Of a DNA stretch of 64,000 nt, positions 58,394-64,000 are shown piece after piece. Each line of letters starts with the position of its first letter. Position 1 is the first letter of the stretch. The DNA lies in the NCBI RefSeq assembly GCF_000829375.1, contig NZ_AP014624.1:1302001-1366000 (forward strand). Direction: 5' to 3'. The stretch comes from Chryseobacterium sp. StRB126 (GTDB lineage Bacteria > Bacteroidota > Bacteroidia > Flavobacteriales > Weeksellaceae). A program made the position numbers and the translations under genes. The notes below the pieces were generated by a model. That model did not search any database, was not told where the DNA came from, and was given only the letters and a program-made list of their open reading frames with translations.

Positions 58394-58999
58394 TTAGCCT
58401 CTTGCTCTTTCAAGAAGGGTCATCATTAATAAGGAAAGGATTACTAAACTTTCTTCCTCATCATCAATGTCGATCAATCTGTCTAATTGAAATCTTCTTC
58501 CAAAGAATGAAGGCATTTTTTTAAGTTTGAAGTATGCTTTTCCATCAATACCGGTAACAGTATAAGATGGGTTCAGGAAGTATCCGGTAAACATTCCGAT
58601 AATTGGAAGTTCGCCTACGAAGCTGTCCCAGAATCTTACCCATGCACTGTCTTCCTGTACTTTGAATTTAGGTTGATCTTTAGCATCAAGGATATCATAG
58701 CTTGCTTTCCAGATGGAGCGCATTCCTTTTCTCGCCAATCTACCATAGTTTTTGTTGTCTACAATATCATTTAAAGAATAAGAGGCATTAAAATCAATCC
58801 ATTTATTGGCTCTGATTCTGAAAAGTTCTTTTGATTTGCTTTCGTCATTGAAAACAATAACGTCTTCTTTCAGTTTGAACATTTTCTGACGTACGTAGGC
58901 TACGTAATTCCCATTTTTGTCAGTGATGTTGAAGTCACTGGCTAATGTCGAAATTTTAAACTTGAAATCCAGTGGATAATTTAGGTTGTTAAGTACCAT
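58394..58999 (-). CDS. LURP-one/tubby-C-like protein
   Basis: The 201-residue protein has a predicted tubby-type beta-barrel with LDFKFKISTLASDFNITDKN, YVRQKMFKLKEDVIVFNDES and, further on, RIRANKWIDFNASYSL. A hydrophobic patch GELPIIGMFTGYFLNPSYTV follows. The scheme matches LOR/LURP-one-related proteins, often membrane-associated lipid binders. No enzyme motif is seen. It is preceded by a perfect promoter box at 59038-59045 and followed by the lipoprotein gene. Confidence 0.75.
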   Translation of the reverse strand: MVLNNLNYPLDFKFKISTLASDFNITDKNGNYVAYVRQKMFKLKEDVIVFNDESKSKELFRIRANKWIDFNASYSLNDIVDNKNYGRLARKGMRSIWKASYDILDAKDQPKFKVQEDSAWVRFWDSFVGELPIIGMFTGYFLNPSYTVTGIDGKAYFKLKKMPSFFGRRFQLDRLIDIDDEEESLVILSLLMMTLLERARG

Positions 59000-59037
59000 G
59001 TGTTAGTTTATTTTTTTTTCATATTTAATTTGAGCCG

Positions 59038-59045
59038 CAAATATA
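59038..59045 (-). promoter_or_regulatory. Promoter -7 box of the LURP-one-like gene
   Basis: The reverse strand reads TATATTTG, a perfect box, about 39 bases before the ATG. Apart from this and the recR promoter, the gap 59046-59337 has no feature I can support. Confidence 0.55.
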
Positions 59046-59337
59046 ATGGTTTTTTTATAGTTATGGGGCAAAAGGATGGAATAGGTATTTAAAATATCAA
59101 AGAGAGACATTATTATATAGGAAATTTGAAAAAGAGAGATAATAGATGAAAAATAAGAGACAAGGACTATAAAAATGACAAAGGTTGTCTTTAAATTCTA
59201 AATATGAATAGTAAATGAGTACAGTCTGCACAAATTAAGGACCGATGTGGGTTGACAATTGACCATTCACTTTATCGTCCATATTCCCAACCCCAAAAAC
59301 TCCCCTTCCGGATAGATCATTTTCCTTAAATATTGTT

Positions 59338-59345
59338 TATTTTTG
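59338..59345 (+). promoter_or_regulatory. recR promoter -7 box, possibly leaderless
   Basis: TATTTTTG ends five bases before the ATG at 59351. The context TTTATTTTTGTACCTATGGA is identical to that at 17934-17953. Confidence 0.5.
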
Positions 59346-59350
59346 TACCT

Positions 59351-59962
59351 ATGGATTACCCGAGTAAAGTGTTGGCAAAAGCGGTTGATGAAATTTCAGG
59401 GTTGCCTGGAATCGGAAGAAAAACAGCTTTGAGATTAGCATTACATTTATTAAAGCAGCCCAATTCCAGAGCGGTGAGCCTTGGAAATTCCCTGATTAAT
59501 CTTGTCAATGAAATAAAATACTGTAAAGAATGTCATAATTTTTCTGATTTTGACATCTGTGACATCTGCAGCAATGAGAAAAGAAGCGGTGAGCTGATTT
59601 GTATTGTTGAAGACGTACGGGATGTAATTGCCATTGAAAATACAGGAAAATATGGTGGAAAGTATCTGATTTTGGGTGGAAAGATCTCTCCCATGGAAGG
59701 AGTAGGACCAAGCCAGCTGAATATTCCAAGTATTGAAAGAAAGCTGAATGAAGGAACGGTAAAAGAGTTTATCTTCGCCTTGAGTGCTACCATGGAAGGG
59801 GATACCACTGCTTATTATATTTATAAAAAGTTTAAAAACTTTAACGTGAATTTTTCAAGCATTGCAAGGGGAATTTCAGTAGGAGATGAGCTGGAATATG
59901 CGGATGAAATTTCACTCGGAAGATCTATTATCAACAGGTTACCCTACAACGAAAAGGATTAA
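59351..59962 (+). CDS. recR: Recombination protein RecR
   Basis: I choose ATG 59351 (MDYPSKVLAKAVDEISGLPG); the upstream ATG at 59333 lies within the promoter. The 203-residue protein works with RecF and RecO to load RecA at gaps. It has the helix-hairpin-helix SGLPGIGRKTALRLALHLL, the zinc finger CKECHNFSDFDICDIC (four Cys), and the Toprim domain with IVEDVRDVIAIENTG and the C-terminal GISVGDELEYADEISLGRSI. Length is standard. The glycosyltransferase gene follows after one base. Confidence 0.97.
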   Translation: MDYPSKVLAKAVDEISGLPGIGRKTALRLALHLLKQPNSRAVSLGNSLINLVNEIKYCKECHNFSDFDICDICSNEKRSGELICIVEDVRDVIAIENTGKYGGKYLILGGKISPMEGVGPSQLNIPSIERKLNEGTVKEFIFALSATMEGDTTAYYIYKKFKNFNVNFSSIARGISVGDELEYADEISLGRSIINRLPYNEKD

Positions 59963-59963
59963 T

Positions 59964-60797
59964 ATGAAGCTGTCTATTATTATTGTTAATTACAATGTTA
60001 CCCAATTACTCAGAAATTGCCTTTTATCTATTCAGAAATATGTAAGAGAAGTAGTGTATGAGGTGATTGTGATAGACAATGCTTCTACAGACAGTTCATG
60101 GAAGAACCTTATTTCAGAATTTCCTGAAGTGCATTTTATTCCTTCGGAAATTAACGGAGGTTTTTCAAAGGCTAATAATCAGGCAATACAGGCTGCAAAA
60201 GGCGAGTATGTATTACTTTTAAACCCTGATACGGAGTTGGAAGGTTTTTATATGAAGGATCTTTTAGATTTTTCGGATAAACAGCCGGATTTCGGATGCC
60301 TTGGCATACGGATGCACGATGCAGAAGGATATTTCCTGCCGGAAAGCAAACGTTCGGTGCCGGATATGTTCAATTCTTTTGAAAAGCTGTTCACCAATTT
60401 TAAGAAAAATAACTCCAAGTCTTATTACAGGAATGATATTGAAGAAACTGCTGTAGCTGAAGTGGAAGTAATGACAGGCGCATTTTTACTGCTGAAAAAA
60501 GAGGTTTATAAAAAGGTTGGAGGATTGGATGAAGCCTATTTTATGTACGGTGAGGATATCGATCTCTGCTATACTTTAATAAGAAGCGGATATAAGAATT
60601 ATTATTATGGCCAGGCTTCTATTCTTCACCACAAAGGAGAAAGTACAGTGAGAAATGATGTTTATCTGAGTCGTTTCTATGGTGCTATGCATATCTTCAT
60701 CAGTAAGTATTATAAAGAATCAAAACCGATGCAGTATTCCTTTTTAAAAGCAGGGCTAAAGCTTCGTTACCAGATTGAGAAGATTAAGCTGAAGTAA
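59964..60797 (+). CDS. Glycosyltransferase family 2
   Basis: The ATG at 59964 is preferred (MKLSIIIVNYNVTQLLRNCL), giving 277 residues; the upstream frame overlaps recR. It has the GT-A features: the N-terminal nucleotide-binding strand, VIVIDNASTDSSWKNLISEF, GFSKANNQAIQAAKGEYVLL, the metal-binding LLNPDTELE and the acceptor-side GAFLLLKKEVYKKVGGLDEA with the base region FMYGEDIDLCYTL. The family transfers sugars such as rhamnose or glucose to surface polymers; donor and acceptor are unknown. It starts one base after recR. Confidence 0.9.
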   Translation: MKLSIIIVNYNVTQLLRNCLLSIQKYVREVVYEVIVIDNASTDSSWKNLISEFPEVHFIPSEINGGFSKANNQAIQAAKGEYVLLLNPDTELEGFYMKDLLDFSDKQPDFGCLGIRMHDAEGYFLPESKRSVPDMFNSFEKLFTNFKKNNSKSYYRNDIEETAVAEVEVMTGAFLLLKKEVYKKVGGLDEAYFMYGEDIDLCYTLIRSGYKNYYYGQASILHHKGESTVRNDVYLSRFYGAMHIFISKYYKESKPMQYSFLKAGLKLRYQIEKIKLK

Positions 60798-60910
60798 ATA
60801 GGCTGGAAGCTGGAAGAGAGAAGTTGGAAGATATGGATGAGTGCAATGCTTATCATCTGCTTTATAACTTCCTTACAATATAAATTAAACTATGAAAATA
60901 TAGGCAATAA

Positions 60911-60937
60911 AAAAGCAACTCACATTGAGTTGCTTTT
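60911..60937. terminator. Bidirectional terminator between the GT2 gene and secG
   Basis: GCAACTCA / TGAGTTGC with a three-base loop, flanked by AAAA and TTTTT on each side. Confidence 0.85.
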
Positions 60938-60959
60938 TATATGTAGAAAAATAATCTTC

Positions 60960-61316
60960 TTATTTAGCCGGTGCAACCGGTGCTGGAGCCGGAGTAGTGG
61001 TTGTTGAAGAAGCCGGAGCAGATTGTTTTGCCGGAGCTTCTTTTTTAGCTGGTTGTTGTTGAGCTGGAGCCACTTGTGATGGTTTACCAGTAATAACAAC
61101 GCTTAAAAGGATAAGAACGATGATAGTTCCGCCTAGAGTCCATGTTGCTTTTTCCATGAAATCATTGGTTCTCTGTACTCCGAACTGTGCAGAAGATGCC
61201 CCTCCGAAAGTACTGGAAAGACCTCCACCTTTTGGGTTTTGAGCCATAACAACAATCACCAATAAAACACTGGCAATCATAATAAGAACCATCAATAGTG
61301 TAAATATAGTATCCAT
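60960..61316 (-). CDS. secG: Preprotein translocase subunit SecG with long Ala/Pro-rich tail
   Basis: The 118-residue protein has two membrane segments (about 1-20, MDTIFTLLMVLIMIASVLLV, and about 54-72, WTLGGTIIVLILLSVVI) with the SecG loop QNPKGGGLSSTFGGASSAQF between them. SecG assists SecYE in protein export. The last 40 residues are rich in Ala, Pro, Lys, Ser and Thr, a long tail absent from compact E. coli-type proteins but often seen in flavobacteria. A hairpin at 60911 terminates it. Confidence 0.95.
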   Translation of the reverse strand: MDTIFTLLMVLIMIASVLLVIVVMAQNPKGGGLSSTFGGASSAQFGVQRTNDFMEKATWTLGGTIIVLILLSVVITGKPSQVAPAQQQPAKKEAPAKQSAPASSTTTTPAPAPVAPAK

Positions 61317-61572
61317 TAATTCTGATATCTTTTTGAATGGGCAAATTTAATCTTTTTTTACTGAACAACAAAAAAAGATATCGGTAAATATGGCAAAATC
61401 GCAAAAAAATAAAAATCAAACAATGATTTTAAGCTTAAAACAAAGGAGAATACAAATAGAAAGTTAAGAATGTTTAAAACAGATGTTTGAATTATTTTAA
61501 GTTTTCTCACCGGTTTTGGAGATAACGCAGATTCTTTATAGTACTTAGATTTTCTAAATGAGAGAAGAAACA
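61317..61572. other. Intergenic between secG and the M16 pair
   Basis: About 250 bases of AT-rich DNA; reverse frames at 61358 and 61162 are shadows or lack support. No hairpin or promoter box of note was found apart from the terminator at 61573. Confidence 0.5.
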
Positions 61573-61605
61573 AAAAAGACTATCCCGAATTGAGATAGCC
61601 TTTTT
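61573..61605 (-). terminator. Terminator of the M16 operon
   Basis: AAAAAGGCTATCTC pairs imperfectly with GGGATAGTCTTTTT on the reverse strand, followed by TTG. Confidence 0.7.
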
Positions 61606-61625
61606 CTATAAAATTGTTTTGTTTA

Positions 61626-63656
61626 TTATTTAAAATCAGAATCTTTAGCCTGATTAAGCTGGTAAGACTGTACAGCCAGATTAATTTCCATGCCACCCAT
61701 ATTCTGGATAATAGTGAATGGAAGTTTCACTCCGGATACCTCTTTATAATCAGAGAAATTCGTAGGCATAGAACCTCCTTCTCCAACTTTTATTTCACCG
61801 GTTTTTAAACCTGTTTTTAGGCTGTAATAATAGGTTTGTTTTGGTCCTTTTACTACATAAGAATCTTCATTGTTATATTTTTCGATTCCTGCCAGCTTTA
61901 ATTCTGTGGATTTAGCGAAAGCAAGTTCCGGGAAAAGTTCCGGTTCTGCCATAGAGGCTTTTTGCTTGTCATTTAAAGGGATTTTTTGTCCTTGTGCTTC
62001 AGCATATCCGTCTTTACCATCAAAAACGATCTTTTGAAGCGTATTGCCCATCATTTTCATTTCCATCATCATTTTTCCGCCTTTCCCCTGAATAAGTTTC
62101 ATGCTCATATCCATTCCCTGAACTTTGGTAGTGGCATCAGCTGTAATGGAAGCTACTTTCTGCACAGCAGCTAAACCACCAATGGCATTGATGTATTTAT
62201 CTGCCACAGAACCAATGGTTACATTTGCATCAACTTTTTGAGCTGTCGGTTTTGCTACCGGATTGGCTTCTTTATCAAAATATTTTACAGGATATCCCAG
62301 ATTTTCAAGTCCCTCAGCAATATCAGATGCTTTTCCTGCAATAAAGATTCGGCTCTGGTTCGGAAGGATTGTTGCTTTTACTGCGTTAGAAACATCTGCA
62401 GCAGTAACTTTATCAATAGATTTTAAATAATTGGTATAGAAATCTGCAGGAAGATCCTGAACTTTTTGATTCAATGCAAACTTGGCGATAGTTTCAGGTT
62501 TTTCCAAAGACATAATGAAAGAACCTTTCAATTTAGCCTTAGCATTTTCAAGTTCTTCCGGTTTAACCGTAGAAATAGCATTCAGCTCATTCATCATTTC
62601 TTTAACAGCCTTATCCGTAACCTCATTTCTTACGCTGGTTTCAGCTGAAAAATCAGGAGAATACTTGCTGGCATTCATGCTTGAATAGGCGCCGTAAGTA
62701 AATCCGTTCTTTTCTCTAAGATTCATGAAAAGTCTGGCTTCACCACCACCACCAAGAATATAGTTGGCCATTGTAGCAGGGAAGTAATGTGGGTCTTTCA
62801 TCTTAAGATTGTTAAGATTGCTCACAGACAGTACAGATTGTACAGCAGACGGTACATCAACCACATTGATCTCTGTTTTGGAAACATTAGAAGCAGGTTC
62901 TAAAGCGGCAAACTTGGTGTTTGATTTTTTCCAGCTTCCAAAAGCTTTTTCAACCATAGGTTTGATTTGGTCGAATTTTACATCTCCTACAATCACTAAA
63001 TAAGCATTATCCGGAGCGTAGTATTTATTGTAAATATTTTGAATATCTGCCAGTTGAATTTTATTGATAGATTCAATAGTTTCAAATTCCCCTCTTGAAG
63101 TATTTTTTCCATACATCAAAGCGTTGGATACTCTTTCAGCAATGGAAGAGGCATTTTTTTCATCCGCTTTTAATCCTTCAATGATTCTTTCTTTTCCATT
63201 CTTAATTTCTTCTGCTGAAAATTTTGGATTCACGATGGCATCCGCCATTAATCCCAATACTTCAGGGAAATATTTTGAAAGAGAATTCGAAGAAGCTCCG
63301 TTAGAAGAGAAGTTGATATTAGCTCCCAGAAAGTCAACCTTTTTATTAAAATCATCCTTGCTTAGGTTGGTGGTTCCGTTATCAAGCTGTTCTGCCATCA
63401 ATTGGCTTACCCCGGCTATATTTCCTTCATAGTAAGGAGGCCTGTCCATGGAAAGAGTGGTATTTACCCTTGGAAGTTTGTTGTTCTCAACCACCATTAC
63501 GGTTAACCCGTTGCTGAGCTGAAAAGTTTTTGGTTTAGCAATATTAATCGCAGGAGTAGGTCCCGGTTTAGGCATTGCATTAAGGTCAATTTTTTGGGCA
63601 GAAAGCATTCCTGCAAATAAAAATGCCGCTGCTATATAAGTGAATTGCTTTTTCAT
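61626..63656 (-). CDS. M16-family protein lacking the zinc motif, with a LolA/LolB-like C-terminal domain
   Basis: The 676-residue exported protein (signal MKKQFTYIAAAFLFAGMLSA) has the two-domain M16 fold. The zinc site HxxEH expected in the first domain is absent: the place reads GVSQLMAEQLDNGTT. In the second domain LREKNGFTYGAYSSMN keeps the Arg and Tyr of the substrate pocket. It thus looks like the non-catalytic partner of a heterodimeric M16 peptidase. After about residue 455 a domain with ADKYINAIGGLAAVQ and KIVFDGKDGYAEAQGQ, and the end FTIIQNMGGMEINLAV, resembles LolA/LolB-type lipoprotein carrier folds. The catalytic partner gene follows upstream, seven bases away. Confidence 0.85.
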   Translation of the reverse strand: MKKQFTYIAAAFLFAGMLSAQKIDLNAMPKPGPTPAINIAKPKTFQLSNGLTVMVVENNKLPRVNTTLSMDRPPYYEGNIAGVSQLMAEQLDNGTTNLSKDDFNKKVDFLGANINFSSNGASSNSLSKYFPEVLGLMADAIVNPKFSAEEIKNGKERIIEGLKADEKNASSIAERVSNALMYGKNTSRGEFETIESINKIQLADIQNIYNKYYAPDNAYLVIVGDVKFDQIKPMVEKAFGSWKKSNTKFAALEPASNVSKTEINVVDVPSAVQSVLSVSNLNNLKMKDPHYFPATMANYILGGGGEARLFMNLREKNGFTYGAYSSMNASKYSPDFSAETSVRNEVTDKAVKEMMNELNAISTVKPEELENAKAKLKGSFIMSLEKPETIAKFALNQKVQDLPADFYTNYLKSIDKVTAADVSNAVKATILPNQSRIFIAGKASDIAEGLENLGYPVKYFDKEANPVAKPTAQKVDANVTIGSVADKYINAIGGLAAVQKVASITADATTKVQGMDMSMKLIQGKGGKMMMEMKMMGNTLQKIVFDGKDGYAEAQGQKIPLNDKQKASMAEPELFPELAFAKSTELKLAGIEKYNNEDSYVVKGPKQTYYYSLKTGLKTGEIKVGEGGSMPTNFSDYKEVSGVKLPFTIIQNMGGMEINLAVQSYQLNQAKDSDFK

Positions 63657-63663
63657 GGGTAAA

Positions 63664-64000
63664 TTATTTTTTCTCAGGAACGTAGTTGATGATGATTCTT
63701 TGATTGGAATTCAGATACTTTTTAGCCGCATTTTGAATATCCTGTTTAGTGATAGATCTGTAGATATCAATTTCCTTATTGATAAGATTGGTATTTCCCA
63801 TCAATACATGGTTGGTCGCTAAAGAAGCTGCGATTCCCTGAATACTGGAGTTCTGATTCACAAACTGGTTTTCGAACTGGTTTTGAATCTTTTGATAATC
63901 CTCATCAGAAATTAAAGTCGTCTGAAGTCTTTTAATCTCTGCATCAATATCAGTCTGTAAAGTCTGCTTAGATGTTTGCCCCATCGGAATAGCAAAAAAT
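63664..64000 (-). CDS. M16 peptidase, C-terminal part (truncated by window edge)
   Basis: The reverse frame continues beyond the right edge; an internal Met at 63984 is not the start, since in-frame codons FFAIP precede it. The visible residues include a helical region (EIKRLQTTLISDEDYQKIQN), VNQNSSIQGIAASLATNHVL and the C-terminal end AAKKYLNSNQRIIINYVPEK. These are typical of the end of M16 (insulinase-type) peptidases. It is probably the zinc-bearing partner of the gene just downstream, but the HxxEH region lies outside the window. Confidence 0.8.
   Translation of the reverse strand, partial: FFAIPMGQTSKQTLQTDIDAEIKRLQTTLISDEDYQKIQNQFENQFVNQNSSIQGIAASLATNHVLMGNTNLINKEIDIYRSITKQDIQNAAKKYLNSNQRIIINYVPEKK

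Overview
The window looks like a chromosomal segment of a Bacteroidota bacterium of the family Weeksellaceae, most probably Chryseobacterium or a close relative. The support is AT-rich DNA, the Bacteroidetes promoter box TAnnTTTG ahead of many genes, a type IX secretion substrate with a C-terminal sorting domain, split transketolase genes, an NAD(P)H-dependent reductase/ferredoxin pair and TPR-LuxR regulators. The genus is inferred from remembered relatives, not from a search.

Region 1 (1 to about 8,130) is the right end of a prophage. It runs from the 3' end of a possible portal gene through a probable adaptor, a tail protein with an SGNH hydrolase domain and a lysis block (membrane proteins, a 31-residue ORF, a GH24 lysozyme). 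Two small reverse genes, a control region with divergent promoters, a YopX-family gene and small unknown genes follow, and the region ends in a reverse-strand tyrosine recombinase. The recombinase abuts the 3' end of tRNA-Ser(GGA), the likely attachment site. The left prophage end is outside the window.

Region 2 (8,135 to 18,325) is housekeeping: ansA, a TrmH-type methyltransferase, the operon tsaD / unknown / rsmE, a 1,600-residue TamB-like protein read divergently from tsaD, an Lrp/AsnC regulator and a small membrane protein.

Region 3 (18,384 to about 23,030) is the most interesting part. It is a reverse-strand RiPP cluster of the 'grasp-with-spasm' type: a 65-residue precursor with a GG leader, two paralogous lipoprotein genes (one split by a frameshift at an A9 run), an ATP-grasp maturase, a 60-residue unknown protein and a SPASM-domain maturase. 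The last four frames overlap by four bases each. The precursor has its own promoter, a palindrome at the predicted start site and a hairpin that separates it from the maturation genes. No peptidase/exporter is present.

Region 4 (23,497 to 30,377) is a TPR-LuxR regulator and a divergent run of nine small membrane, lipoprotein and cytoplasmic genes, among them DUF4303 and DUF4375/DMP19 members like those found among immunity proteins. Two or three of the membrane proteins look paralogous. Region 5 (31,137 to 46,850) holds a type IX secreted protein with two repeats, split transketolase, an SGNH hydrolase with a sodium:solute symporter, and a reverse-strand block (GNAT, OsmC, mono-cluster ferredoxin, TMEM175-like channel, FMN reductase, two pirins, MFS pump) that looks like a stress or detoxification set, then asnB.

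Region 6 (46,851 to 64,000) begins with a probable structured small RNA (about 47,003 to 47,165) and continues with rsmB, a PhnA-like protein, a lone ABC ATPase, a YceI lipoprotein, pheS, a ferredoxin reductase with its ferredoxin, a LOG-family protein, pepD, recR, a glycosyltransferase, secG and a pair of M16 peptidases, the last cut by the window edge. Several genes seem to have leaderless promoters, and related copies of an intergenic palindromic repeat lie at about 10.2, 37.8 and 49.0 kb.
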